A stretch of DNA of 64,000 nucleotides, from positions 248,001 to 312,000 of the forward strand of contig CAVOHC010000017.1 in the NCBI GenBank assembly GCA_963695645.1. Direction: 5' to 3'. A program made the position numbers and the translations under genes. The number at the start of each line of letters is the position of its first letter. Positions within the stretch are counted from its first letter, which is position 1. Below, one piece after another: positions 8,134 to 16,548 of the stretch. The notes beneath the pieces were generated by a model. The model saw nothing but the letters and a program-made list of their open reading frames with translations, searched no databases and was not told where the DNA came from. Source of the DNA: DATBGO01 sp963695645 (GTDB lineage Bacteria; Actinomycetota; Actinomycetes; Streptosporangiales; Streptosporangiaceae).

Positions 8134-9708
8134 GTGGAGGCGAACTCGACCGACGTGCAGGCTCCGCGCGCTCATCTCCGCCCTCCGCATGCGGCAGTCC
8201 AGGCCGGGCCGCCGAGGGATCCGGAACCGGCGGCTCGCGTTCTCGGGTGGTCGGCCGCAGCCGGGATAGGCCTGGCGATCCTGATCATGATCGCGGTGTC
8301 CGCGGCCGGGCCCAGCCGGGCGGTCGTCTCGGCTCCGGCGCCAGCCTGGGGGCCGCCGTGGTGGCTGCCGGTGCGTCCATCGGCGCAGCTGGTGACCGTC
8401 GCGCTGTGGACGGCGACGGTCACCGGCGGCGGCGGCGTGATCGCTGGCGTCGCCGCCGTGGCGCTTGGCGCGCGCCCGCCGGTCAGAGCGCTGCTGGCAG
8501 CAGCGTTCACGGCCGCCGCGATCCTCGCCGTCCTGCCGCCGGCCGGATCCACTGACTCGCTCGACTACGCCGCCTACGGCAGGATGGCCGTGCTGGGCCA
8601 CAGCCCGTATGTCATGACGCCGCTGCAGCTGCGCCGCACCGGCGATCCGGTCGGCGAGGCCTCGCCGAGGAGCTGGGAGCGCCAGCACTCGTCCTACGGC
8701 CCGCTGGCAACCGCGCAAGAGTGGGCGGCAGCGGAGCTTGGCGGCACGTCGGCGCTGCGGATTACGTTCTGGCTGAAGCTGTGGAACGCGCTGGCGTTCG
8801 GCGCCGTGGCGCTTGGCTTGGACCGATTGCTGCGGTCAAGCCCGGGGCGGCGGGCCCGGGCGCACCTGATCTGGACTGCGAACCCGTTGCTGATGTGGGG
8901 CCTGGTGGCCGGCGGCCATATCGACGGGCTGGCCGCGGCCATCGGGTTCTTCGGGCTGATCGCGCTGAGCCGGGGACGACGGGGGCGCCCCGGCGTCCCC
9001 GGCCCGCTCCGCTGCCTCGCGGCGGGAGCGCTGGTCGGTGCGGCGGCGGACCTGAAGATCACGTACATCCTGTTCGGGCTGGCTGTCATCTGGGCGGCCC
9101 GCCGGTCGCGGATCGCGCTGCTCGCCGCCGCCGCCGGGGCACTTGCTGTCCTCGTCCCCTCATACCTGTGGTCCGGCCGCCCCGCGGTTGCCGCCCTCAC
9201 CGCCATCCGCGGTCTGGTCACCGCCGACAACTACTACCAGTTCTTCTCCCGCCTGTTCGGATACCCGGTGCTGCCGCATCTCACGCTGATCGCGGAGCTG
9301 GGGTTCGTCATCGTCGCAGCGGTGCTGCTGCGGCGCATCCCGGCCGGCCCCTTGCCGCTGCCAGCCGTCCGGCCTGCCCTGGCGCTCAGCCTTGGCTGGC
9401 TCCTGGTATGGCCCTATCAGGAATCCTGGTACGCCGCGATGGCACTGTGCCTGCTCGCCCTCTACCCGGCGTCCCGGCTCGACTGGCCGGTCCTGGCTCT
9501 GCAAGCCGTGGCGTCGCTGATCAACATGCCCGGCCTGCCGGGCGGCCTGCCAGCCGGGTGGCTGACCTCGATCGCCGACGCCAACGAGGGGCTGGTCGCG
9601 CCCGTCGTCAGGCTCGCCGCCCTGCTCGTGGTGGTCGCTCTCGGCGTATCCGCCAGCCGGCACACGCGCCCGAACGCCGAGCCACGCCCCGCCGAGCCTG
9701 GCGGTTAG
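8134..9708 (+). CDS. Polyprenol-phosphate-mannose-dependent mannosyltransferase (GT-C, GT87/MptB-like)
   Basis: A polytopic membrane enzyme of 524 residues from GTG 8134 (GGAG eight bases upstream); the in-frame ATG at 8056 has no ribosome site. It shows about a dozen hydrophobic spans. An acidic first extracytoplasmic loop (GSTDSLDYAAYGRM) follows the second or third span, as in GT-C glycosyltransferases where that Asp is catalytic. Other features are a conserved HIDGL loop and WPYQESWY near the end. GT-C enzymes of this group move mannose from a polyprenol-phosphate donor onto lipid-linked mannans on the outer face of the membrane. The exact acceptor cannot be read from sequence. It is followed by a strong hairpin terminator. 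Confidence 0.8.
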   Translation: MEANSTDVQAPRAHLRPPHAAVQAGPPRDPEPAARVLGWSAAAGIGLAILIMIAVSAAGPSRAVVSAPAPAWGPPWWLPVRPSAQLVTVALWTATVTGGGGVIAGVAAVALGARPPVRALLAAAFTAAAILAVLPPAGSTDSLDYAAYGRMAVLGHSPYVMTPLQLRRTGDPVGEASPRSWERQHSSYGPLATAQEWAAAELGGTSALRITFWLKLWNALAFGAVALGLDRLLRSSPGRRARAHLIWTANPLLMWGLVAGGHIDGLAAAIGFFGLIALSRGRRGRPGVPGPLRCLAAGALVGAAADLKITYILFGLAVIWAARRSRIALLAAAAGALAVLVPSYLWSGRPAVAALTAIRGLVTADNYYQFFSRLFGYPVLPHLTLIAELGFVIVAAVLLRRIPAGPLPLPAVRPALALSLGWLLVWPYQESWYAAMALCLLALYPASRLDWPVLALQAVASLINMPGLPGGLPAGWLTSIADANEGLVAPVVRLAALLVVVALGVSASRHTRPNAEPRPAEPGG

Positions 9709-9745
9709 CCATCCGCAGGCAGGGGCGGTCCTCGCGGCTGCTGCC

Positions 9746-9770
9746 GGTTCCCTGCCCTGCGCAGGGAACC
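9746..9770 (+). terminator. Hairpin terminator after the mannosyltransferase
   Basis: A perfect 10-bp stem (GGTTCCCTGC with GCAGGGAACC) and 5-base loop, 37 bp after the stop codon. There is no T-run, as is common in high-GC actinomycetes. It separates the gene from the cobalamin riboswitch. Confidence 0.7.
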
Positions 9771-9814
9771 CCCGGCCCTTCGGTTGACGGCGCGGCTCAG
9801 ACAGTGGTTTAGTC

Positions 9815-9998
9815 GGCCACGTCCGCCGACGGTAGTGCAGGAAGCCGGTGCGAATCCGGCGCGGTCCCGCCACTGTCACCGGGGAGCGACTCTCGCGTTG
9901 CCACGACCGCGCAGCGGTGGGAAGGCCGGGGGGAGCTTCGATCCGGGAGCCAGGAAACTCCGGCCGTCGGTCCTTCATACCGGGGCGTGGTTACCCCG
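9815..9998 (+). ncRNA. Cobalamin (AdoCbl) riboswitch 1
   Basis: The leader shows the aptamer landmarks: GAAGCCGGTGCGAATCCGGC, a GTCCCGCCACTGT segment, and a B12 box (AGCCAGGAAACTC, 9948-9960). Just before the ribosome binding site a CGGGG/CCCCG hairpin (9981-9985 with 9994-9998) abuts the GAGGAAGG Shine-Dalgarno, so B12 binding probably blocks translation. It controls the BluB-CobT-CobU fusion and cobS. Confidence 0.93.
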
Positions 9999-10016
9999 AG
10001 GAAGGCTCACCCTGCC

Positions 10017-12551
10017 ATGCCGGATCCCGTCACGTCGGATGACAATCACAGCTTTGCGCGGCCAGATATCGAGGCGTTCTACCGGCTGGTCGCCGCGCGC
10101 CGGGATGTGCGTAACGGATTCCGGCCAGATCCGGTCAGCGACGACCTGCTCACCCGGGTGCTGGCGGCCGCGCATCAGGCGCCCAGCGTCGGCCTGAGCC
10201 AGCCGTGGGACTTCATCGTCTTGCGCGACCGCGCTACGCGCGCGCGCATCCAAGCGCTCGCGCGCACCCAGCAGGCCCTGTTCGCTGCCTCGCTGCCCAG
10301 GTCCCGGGCACTGGCTTTCAGCACGCTCAAGGTCGAGGCCATCCTGGACGCTCCGGTCAGCATCGTCGTGACGTGCGACCCCACCCGGGGGGGCAGGCAT
10401 GTGCTTGGCCGGCATGCACAGCCTCAGGTGGCGGTGTACTCGAGCGTCTGCGCGGTCCAGAATCTGTGGCTCGCCGCCCGGGCCGAGGGGCTCGGTGTCG
10501 GCTGGGTGAGCTTCTTCGACGAGCGAGAACTGGCGGCCGCGCTCGAGTTGCCCGCGCACCTGGATGTCGTAGCGTACCTGTGCGTGGGCCACGTTGAGGC
10601 GTTCCCGCCCGGACCGGAACTTGCGCTGTCCGGGTGGGCCAGGCAGCGGCCGCTGGCCGGGGCGGTTCACGACGGCAGGTGGGGTCGCCGCGGCCTGCCA
10701 GGGGCGGAGCCAGCACGCCTGCTGAGCGACACGATTGCCGCCATCGGGCCGCCCGACGGCGCGGCCATCGCGGCGGCGCGCGAGCGGCAGGAACGCCTGA
10801 CCAAGCCAAGCGGCTCGCTGGGCGTGCTTGAGGACCTGTCCGCGCAGCTGGCGGGACTGGCCGGTGAATGCCCTCCACCGCTGCCAGAGCCCGCCGTGGT
10901 TGCCGTATTCGCAGGCGATCATGGCGTGCATGCCCAGGGCGTGACGCCCTGGCCGCAAGAGGTCACGGCACAGATGGTGGCGAACTTCCTCGCCTCCGGG
11001 GCCGTGATCAACGCGATCGCCGCGCAGGCCGGCGCCGAGGTCTGCGTGGTCGACGTTGGTGTCATCGCCGACTTTCCGCCGACCCCGGGCCTGCTCCCGC
11101 GCAAGGTACGGCGAGGTACCGCCGACATGACGACCGGGGCTGCCATGAGCGGTGCAGAGGCCAGGGCCGCCATTGAGGTGGGCATCGAGACCGCCAGGGA
11201 ACTCGTTGCCGCGGGAAACCGCTGTCTGGTGACCGGAGACATGGGGATCGCGAATACGACCGCGTCGGCGGCTCTGGTCTCGGTGTTCACCGGCGCCGAC
11301 CCTGGCGCGGTCACCGGCAGGGGTACCGGCGTCGATGACGAGACCTGGGCGCGGAAGGTGGATGTCGTGCGACGCGCCCTCGCCAGGCACCGGCCCGATT
11401 CGGCTGACCCGGTGGGCGCGCTGGCGGCTGTGGGCGGACTGGAGCACGCCGCTCTCGCGGGCTTCCTCATCGGCGCTGCGGCGCTGCGGGTGCCGGTGGT
11501 GCTGGACGGCCTGATCGCCTGCGCAGCGGCACTGGCCGCGCACGCGCTCGCCCCTAACGTGGTGCACTGCATGGTGGCGGGGCACCTGTCGACCGAGCCT
11601 GGGGCCCGCCGCGCGCTCGCGACGCTCAGCCTACGGCCACTGCTCGACCTGGACCTTCGCCTGGGCGAAGGGTCGGGAGGCGCCCTCGCGCTGCCGATCG
11701 TTCAATCCGCGGCCCGGGTACTGCGGGACGTCGCGACGTTCGACAGCGCCGGCGTGTCCGCCGCTAAGCCGGAGGAAACGGCGGGCACCGCACCGGAGGA
11801 ACCGGCGGGCACCGCACCGGAGGAACCGGCGGGCACCGCGGCTGACCAGCGGGCAGGCACCGCGGCTGACCAGCGGCCAGGCACCGCGGCTGACCAGCGG
11901 CCAGGCACCGCGGCTGACCAGCTGGCAGGCACCGCGGCTGACCAGCGGCCAGGCACCGCGGCTGACCAGCGGCCAGGCACCGCGGCTGGCGAACGGGCCG
12001 GCACCGCGTGCCCGGCGCGCCGGGTGCTTGTGCTCGGCGGTGCGCGGTCCGGTAAGTCGGCGAGCGCGGAAGCGATACTGGCCGGTCAGGGACCTGTCGA
12101 CTACATCGCGACCGGGCCGCTGCCCGGTGCGGGCGACGCCGAGTGGGATGCCCGTGTTGGTGACCACCGGGAGCGGCGCCCCGAGCACTGGCGAACGCAG
12201 CAGACACTCGACCTGGAGCGGGTACTGGCCGCGCCGGGCACCATCGTGCCGGTGCTTGTTGACTGCCTGTCCACCTGGCTGGCACGGGTCATGGACGATT
12301 GCGGGGTATGGTCCGGCCAGCCGGGCGCCGACCAGGAGCTGGCCGCACGTGTCGACCGGCTGGTGGCCGCATGGCAGGCGGCCCGGCGCCCGGCCGTGGC
12401 GGTGAGCAACGAGGTCGGATCGGGGATCGTACCCGCGACTGCCTCCGGGCGGCGGTACCGGGACGAGCTCGGGCGGCTCAATGCCCGCATCGCCGCCGGG
12501 TCCAGCGAGGTCTGGCTCTGCACGGCCGGCATCGCCCAGCGGCTGCGATGA
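10017..12551 (+). CDS. BluB-CobT-CobU trifunctional cobalamin nucleotide-loop fusion protein
   Basis: An 844-residue protein starting at ATG 10017, after the riboswitch and a GAGGAAGG site. Residues 10-215 match BluB, the flavin enzyme that breaks FMN down to 5,6-dimethylbenzimidazole (RRDVRNGF start). Residues 230-585 match CobT, which makes alpha-ribazole phosphate from nicotinate mononucleotide; the GHLSTEPGA segment holds the expected catalytic Glu. Residues 585-662 are a repeat linker. Residues 665-844 match CobU/CobP, adenosylcobinamide kinase and guanylyltransferase, with P-loop GGARSGKS, DCLSTWL and VSNEVGSGIVP. The three enzymes normally come from separate genes. cobS overlaps by ATGA, so the whole lower-ligand assembly is in one transcript. 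All three domains look complete. Confidence 0.93.
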   Translation: MPDPVTSDDNHSFARPDIEAFYRLVAARRDVRNGFRPDPVSDDLLTRVLAAAHQAPSVGLSQPWDFIVLRDRATRARIQALARTQQALFAASLPRSRALAFSTLKVEAILDAPVSIVVTCDPTRGGRHVLGRHAQPQVAVYSSVCAVQNLWLAARAEGLGVGWVSFFDERELAAALELPAHLDVVAYLCVGHVEAFPPGPELALSGWARQRPLAGAVHDGRWGRRGLPGAEPARLLSDTIAAIGPPDGAAIAAARERQERLTKPSGSLGVLEDLSAQLAGLAGECPPPLPEPAVVAVFAGDHGVHAQGVTPWPQEVTAQMVANFLASGAVINAIAAQAGAEVCVVDVGVIADFPPTPGLLPRKVRRGTADMTTGAAMSGAEARAAIEVGIETARELVAAGNRCLVTGDMGIANTTASAALVSVFTGADPGAVTGRGTGVDDETWARKVDVVRRALARHRPDSADPVGALAAVGGLEHAALAGFLIGAAALRVPVVLDGLIACAAALAAHALAPNVVHCMVAGHLSTEPGARRALATLSLRPLLDLDLRLGEGSGGALALPIVQSAARVLRDVATFDSAGVSAAKPEETAGTAPEEPAGTAPEEPAGTAADQRAGTAADQRPGTAADQRPGTAADQLAGTAADQRPGTAADQRPGTAAGERAGTACPARRVLVLGGARSGKSASAEAILAGQGPVDYIATGPLPGAGDAEWDARVGDHRERRPEHWRTQQTLDLERVLAAPGTIVPVLVDCLSTWLARVMDDCGVWSGQPGADQELAARVDRLVAAWQAARRPAVAVSNEVGSGIVPATASGRRYRDELGRLNARIAAGSSEVWLCTAGIAQRLR
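11787..12006 (+). repeat. In-frame 24-bp (8-aa) minisatellite forming the CobT-CobU linker
   Basis: Nine octapeptide units: GTAPEEPA twice, then seven of the GTAADQRP type with small changes, followed by a partial unit. It lies exactly between the CobT and CobU domains and should form a flexible, Pro/Ala/Gln-rich tether. Confidence 0.9.
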
Positions 12552-13333
12552 GACTGGCGCCCCCGATCGCGCCCTGGCGGACCGCGCTGAGCCTGTTCAC
12601 GGCCATCCCGGTGTCCGGACCGACCGAGATCCGCAGGGATACGGCAGCCCGGGCCCTTGCGTGGCTGCCGCTGCTTGGCGGCCTGCTCGCGGCGGCGGCG
12701 GGCGGCGCGCTGATCGCCGTCGAGGCAGGCGGCCACTCCGGGCCGCGCAGGCTGCTGGCCGCGACGATCGCGATCGCGGTGCTGGCGGCGCTGACCGGCG
12801 GGCTGCACCTCGACGGGCTCGCCGACACGGCCGACGGGCTCGGCAGCCGCCGCCCGCGCGAGGAGGCTCTCGAGATCATGCGCCGGTCCGACATCGGCCC
12901 GATGGGCGTCGCGGCGCTGGTCCTCGTTATTCTCCTGCAAGTCACCGCCCTGGCGTCGCTGGCCCCCGGGGTGCCGAGCGCCGTCGCGCTCGTCGCTGCG
13001 GTGATCACCAGCCGGGTCGCGGTGATTCTGGCGGCCGGCGCGCCTGCGGCGCGGCCCGGGGGGTTCGGCGCGCTGATCGCAGGCGCGACGACGGCACGGG
13101 CCAGGGCGGTAGCCCTGGTAGCCCTGCTCGCGGTGGTCGCGGCGGGCGGGACGGCGGCCGGCGGCACGTCCTTCGCCGTCCGCGGCCTGGTGGCCGTCGC
13201 GGCGGGCCTGTTCGCGGCCGCACTACTGCACCGGACCGCCGGGCGGCGGCTCGGCGGGATGACGGGCGATGTATTCGGCGCGCTGATAGAGGTCTCTACG
13301 GCCGTGGTGCTGCTGGTTCTCGCCGTGTGGTGA
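12548..13333 (+). CDS. cobS: Adenosylcobinamide-GDP ribazoletransferase CobS
   Basis: A 261-residue integral membrane protein that joins GDP-cobinamide to alpha-ribazole (or its phosphate) to form the cobalamin nucleotide loop. Diagnostic motifs are GGLHLDGLADTADGLGS (about residues 80-96) and TGDVFGAL near the end, with several hydrophobic helices between. The ATG overlaps the TGA of the fusion gene (ATGA), so translation is coupled to the proteins that make both of its substrates. Longer upstream starts in this frame run through the CobU coding region and are rejected. Confidence 0.93.
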   Translation: MRLAPPIAPWRTALSLFTAIPVSGPTEIRRDTAARALAWLPLLGGLLAAAAGGALIAVEAGGHSGPRRLLAATIAIAVLAALTGGLHLDGLADTADGLGSRRPREEALEIMRRSDIGPMGVAALVLVILLQVTALASLAPGVPSAVALVAAVITSRVAVILAAGAPAARPGGFGALIAGATTARARAVALVALLAVVAAGGTAAGGTSFAVRGLVAVAAGLFAAALLHRTAGRRLGGMTGDVFGALIEVSTAVVLLVLAVW

Positions 13334-13384
13334 CACCGAGTTCAGCTGGCCGTCAAAGAAGCTAGGACGCAGACCGCCCTGGGA

Positions 13385-13599
13385 GTAGGATCCGCGTGTC
13401 CCGGCGATCCCGGGACGGCGCTGAGCACAGCGAAGCCGGTGCGAATCCGGCGCTGTCCCGCAACGGTGATGCCTGAAGTCGAGGACAAGCCCGGACGCCT
13501 GGCTCAGGGTCGACGAACTGTCCTCGGAGGAAGGGCGGCTCGTTCCGAGCCTTAATGGCCTCGAAACGGACGCACTTCGTCCTCCACGACCACGGAGGA
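13385..13599 (+). ncRNA. Cobalamin riboswitch 2
   Basis: It carries GCGAAGCCGGTGCGAATCCGG, CTGTCCCGCAACGGTGATGCC and a B12 box (around 13487-13502). An 8-bp helix (CGAGGACA with TGTCCTCG) encloses the B12 box, and a GGAGGAAGGGCGG element follows. It is strikingly similar to the riboswitch at 28475, which precedes a paralogous gene. It controls the orphan BtuF-type gene at 13603. Confidence 0.93.
13580..13599 (+). promoter_or_regulatory. Ribosome-site sequestering hairpin of riboswitch 2
   Basis: TCCTCC (13580-13585) can pair with GGAGGA (13594-13599), which is the Shine-Dalgarno of the BtuF gene. This points to translational rather than transcriptional control. Confidence 0.7.
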
Positions 13600-13602
13600 T
13601 GA

Positions 13603-14565
13603 ATGATCATGCAGGTGCTAACCCGCCGGCTGCAGGCATTCGCGATCGTCGCTGTCCTCACCACAGCAGCTGCCGGATGCGGCAGCACTCATGCCAGTTC
13701 GGGCGGTAGCAGCGCACCCGTCAGCGCCGCCACCGGGGCTTTCCCGACCATGGTGATGGCTGCCAACGGAGCGGTGCATATCAGCAAGCGGCCCACCGCG
13801 ATTGTCTCGCTCTCGCCGACTGCCACCGAGATGCTCTACGCCATCGGCGCCGGCCGTCAGGTCAGGGCCGTCGACGCGGATTCCGACTACCCGGCGCAGG
13901 CACCCCGGACCAAGCTGTCGTACCTGGACCCGAACGTCGAGGCGATCGTGGCGGACAAGCCGGACCTGGTGGTCATCTCGAGCAGCACCGACGGCGTGGC
14001 AAAGCGCCTCGCCGGGTACTCCATCCCAGTGCTCGAGCTGCCCGCGCCGGCCAGCCTCAGCGGTGTCTATGCCGAATTCGATCAGCTTGGCCGCGCCACC
14101 GGAAACCTCCCGCAGGCCGAACACGAGGTGTCCGGCCTGCGCGCCCAGATCGGCCAGATCCGGGCCGCGGTGCCGTCGCGTTCCACGCCGCCGACCTACT
14201 ACTACGAGCTAGACCAGACCTACTTCTCGGTGACGTCGGCCACGTTCATCGGCAAGTTGCTCGGGCTGCTCGGCATGAAGAGCATCGCGGACGCTGCCAA
14301 GGGCGCCGCGGCGGCCGGCGGGTATCCGCAGCTCTCCGCGGAGTACATCATCAAGGCCAATCCGGACTACATCATCCTCGCCGACACGGTCTGCTGCCAC
14401 CAGAGCATCTCGACGCTGCGGAGCAGGCCTGGCTGGGCCGGGCTTGCCGCAGTCAGGTCCGCGCACGTCATCCTGCTCAACGACGACATTGCGTCTCGCT
14501 GGGGACCGCGGATCGTCGACTTGCTCCGGGTCGTGCTGGCCGGTCTGACGGGCAGCGGCCATTGA
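13603..14565 (+). CDS. btuF: Corrinoid ABC transporter substrate-binding lipoprotein (BtuF-like), orphan copy
   Basis: A 320-residue lipoprotein (lipobox AAGC) with a class III periplasmic-binding fold. Typical text includes RPTAIVSLSPTATEMLYAIGAG, a long helix linking the lobes, and the C-terminal ADTVCCHQS and SRWGPRIVDLL. The B12 riboswitch directly upstream supports cobalamin or cobinamide as ligand. Two ATGs (13603 and 13609) fit the GGAGG site; the first is used here. No permease or ATPase follows. The protein is very similar along its length to the BtuF at 28698, which does have BtuCD, so this copy may share that transporter or use another. Confidence 0.9.
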   Translation: MIMQVLTRRLQAFAIVAVLTTAAAGCGSTHASSGGSSAPVSAATGAFPTMVMAANGAVHISKRPTAIVSLSPTATEMLYAIGAGRQVRAVDADSDYPAQAPRTKLSYLDPNVEAIVADKPDLVVISSSTDGVAKRLAGYSIPVLELPAPASLSGVYAEFDQLGRATGNLPQAEHEVSGLRAQIGQIRAAVPSRSTPPTYYYELDQTYFSVTSATFIGKLLGLLGMKSIADAAKGAAAAGGYPQLSAEYIIKANPDYIILADTVCCHQSISTLRSRPGWAGLAAVRSAHVILLNDDIASRWGPRIVDLLRVVLAGLTGSGH

Positions 14566-14609
14566 CAGTGCCGGTCCCGGGCTGGCGGCGGCCTTGCTGC
14601 CCCGGCCGC

Positions 14610-15236
14610 TCAGCCGCCGCCGGCGATTCCCGCCACCACGTCGTGAGGCAGGTGCCTGGGATGGACAAGCAGCGCCCGGGCCACCTGGCGGATCTTCAGC
14701 CGCAGTGGCAGCAGCATTTCCTCGCTGTAGCGCCATGCGCCGAATTCATCGTTACCGAAGCGCGCGCCAAGGGTCCTGCGGAAGTGCCGCGCATCCCCGC
14801 CGTCCCCCTTCCACGTGGGCAGCCAGGTGCGCAACTCGTCGTCGCTGTCCAGCATGGTCCAGCTCATCAGCCGTTCCGCGATCTGGCCCGCCGCGTCGAT
14901 GACGAACGCCTGATCGCCAGCACCCCTGATGCCATGGACGCGGCCCTCGCTACCGCGGCCGTGGTGGATGCTGGCCGAGCTGAATCGTGCCCCGACGGCC
15001 AGCGCGGCCACGGTATGACCGGCTTCGTGCCAGGCCGTCGTGACCGTCGCCGTCCTGGCCGGGTAGAAGCTGGCGAAGCAGCCGCAGTCGTAGCGCTGCC
15101 TGATCCACTTGTCGTGCACGACAGACTCGTCGTCGTAGCGGATGACGCGGCTTAGCTCAGCCTGGATCCCGGCTAGCACGCGCGTCTCCGAAGGCCTCAA
15201 CGCTCCCTCATCGGCGCTCGTCAGCAGCCGAAGCAC
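14610..15236 (-). CDS. Small HEAGH-motif metalloprotease-like protein
   Basis: The reading frame ends at 14610. From GTG 15236 it gives 208 residues; longer frames run under the divergent gene and look non-coding. The key motif is AWHEAGHTVAALAVG (near residue 75), a zinc HExxH helix as in FtsH-type M41 peptidases. It is followed by a segment like the M41 third ligand region (DAAGQIAERLMSW). There is no AAA domain and no obvious membrane segment. Similar stand-alone M41-like proteins occur in actinomycetes without a known role. The start is uncertain because no strong ribosome site is visible; a TATCCT -10-like box at 15259-15264 (minus strand) would suit it. Confidence 0.65.
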   Translation of the reverse strand: MLRLLTSADEGALRPSETRVLAGIQAELSRVIRYDDESVVHDKWIRQRYDCGCFASFYPARTATVTTAWHEAGHTVAALAVGARFSSASIHHGRGSEGRVHGIRGAGDQAFVIDAAGQIAERLMSWTMLDSDDELRTWLPTWKGDGGDARHFRRTLGARFGNDEFGAWRYSEEMLLPLRLKIRQVARALLVHPRHLPHDVVAGIAGGG

Positions 15237-15351
15237 TGATCCGGTGTGTTGTGCGCCAGGATAGTGTCCCGCCGCCAGCCGGCGAAACGCCGGCCCGCAG
15301 CCCCTGGGTTTCCCGGTGACCGCCGCAGGGCCCCTGGTGTGAGGAGAATGC

Positions 15352-16380
15352 GTGTACCGCGTCATGACACTGTTGCCGTCGCTTGATCCCGGCCGCGGCG
15401 TGGTCGTGCGGGAGCCAGAGCGCCCGGCGCCCGGTTACTGGGCCGGATCCCCGGGGATTCTCTACGAGGCGGCCAGCCATCGATTCCTGCTGAGCTACCG
15501 GCAGCGCCGGCCGCGCGGTACCGGCCTGGACCGGGGCTGGCGCTGCGCGCTCGCAGCGAGCAGCGACGGGGTGCATTTCGACGACATCTGGGAGATCCGC
15601 AAGGATGACCTGAATTCGGCGTCGATGGAACGGTTCTCGCTGATGCCGGCGCCCGGCGGCGGCTACCGCCTCTACATCAGCTATGTCGACCCGGCTGACC
15701 ACCGGTGGCGGATTGACGTGCTGGAGGCGGCCGACCCCGGCTGCTTCGCCATACCAAGCGCACGACCGGCGCTCACCGCAGCCAGCACCGGCACCGAGGG
15801 AGTCAAAGACCCCTATACGCTGCGCCTCGGACCGGTCACCTACCTGTTCGCCAGCTTCGCCGCCGCGCGGCCCTTCACGGCGGAGGACCGCCGCCGTGCG
15901 CACAGCACCAGCGACATCTACAACACCGGCATGACCAGACATCCGACCGGGCTGGCCACCAGCCTGGACGGCTTCGGCTTCCAGTGGCACGGCCCGGTCC
16001 TGGATGTCGGCGACAGCTGGGACGCCTACCAGGCCCGGCTGACCTGCGTGGTGCCCATGGGCACCGGCTATGTCGGCTTCTACGACGGCTCCGCCAGCGC
16101 ACGGGAGAATTACGAGGAGCGCTGCGGCGTTGCCGCCTCCGGCGACCTGTGGCACTGGCAACGGCTCACCACCCGACGACCCTGGGTTGTCAGCCCGCAG
16201 GGAAGCGGCGCGACCCGCTACCTTGACGCCCTTGTCATGGATGGCCAATGGTGGATCTACTACGAGATGGCCCGCGCCGACGGCGCCCACGACCTGAGGC
16301 TCCAGCGGGTTCCGGCAGGCGACGAGCGTCTGCCGGCCGGCGACAGCGCCGCGAGGGCTGGCAGCAGCTACCGGCGATGA
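15352..16380 (+). CDS. Glycosidase-like five-bladed propeller protein (GH43/GH32-like fold)
   Basis: 342 residues from GTG 15352 (GAGGAG upstream). The sequence has repeated blade signatures of the five-bladed glycosidase fold: SPGILYEAASHRFLLSYRQR, CALAASSDGVHFDDI, RLYISYVDPADHRWRIDVLEA, KDPYTLRLGPVTYLFASF, and ALVMDGQWWIYYEMARADGAHDL. The conserved acidic residues near the blade starts suggest a glycan-related activity, but no specific family or substrate can be named. No signal peptide is seen, so it is probably cytosolic. It diverges from the HEAGH gene. Confidence 0.65.
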   Translation: MYRVMTLLPSLDPGRGVVVREPERPAPGYWAGSPGILYEAASHRFLLSYRQRRPRGTGLDRGWRCALAASSDGVHFDDIWEIRKDDLNSASMERFSLMPAPGGGYRLYISYVDPADHRWRIDVLEAADPGCFAIPSARPALTAASTGTEGVKDPYTLRLGPVTYLFASFAAARPFTAEDRRRAHSTSDIYNTGMTRHPTGLATSLDGFGFQWHGPVLDVGDSWDAYQARLTCVVPMGTGYVGFYDGSASARENYEERCGVAASGDLWHWQRLTTRRPWVVSPQGSGATRYLDALVMDGQWWIYYEMARADGAHDLRLQRVPAGDERLPAGDSAARAGSSYRR

Positions 16381-16443
16381 CGTGGCGCCGGGCCGCGGTG
16401 GCCGTGCAGACGGGCCGCCTGCCGGTCCCGCAGGCGCCTACAT

Positions 16444-16459
16444 CGCCCCCTTCGGGGCG
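16444..16459 (+). terminator. Short hairpin, possible terminator
   Basis: CGCCCC and GGGGCG form a 6-bp stem around a CTTC tetraloop, 64 bp after the glycosidase-like gene. There is no T-run. Confidence 0.4.
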
Positions 16460-16509
16460 GCACGAACCGGCGGCTGGGAACCGGCCGAAGCGCTCGGCCG
16501 AGCGCGCCG

Positions 16510-16541
16510 CTGACAAGTCCGCCTGCGGTTACCTGCATAAT
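16510..16541 (+). promoter_or_regulatory. Candidate promoter for a leaderless Rrf2 transcript
   Basis: CTGACA (16510-16515) and CATAAT (16536-16541) are spaced 20 bp apart, slightly long. Transcription would begin near 16548, right at the ATG at 16549, which has no Shine-Dalgarno. Confidence 0.45.
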
Positions 16542-16548
16542 GCTTGAC

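Noticed and set aside
12299..12547. Longer cobS start inside the CobU coding region
   Set aside because: The extra residues are Arg/Gly shadow text of CobU; the ATGA overlap at 12548 gives the normal CobS N-terminus.
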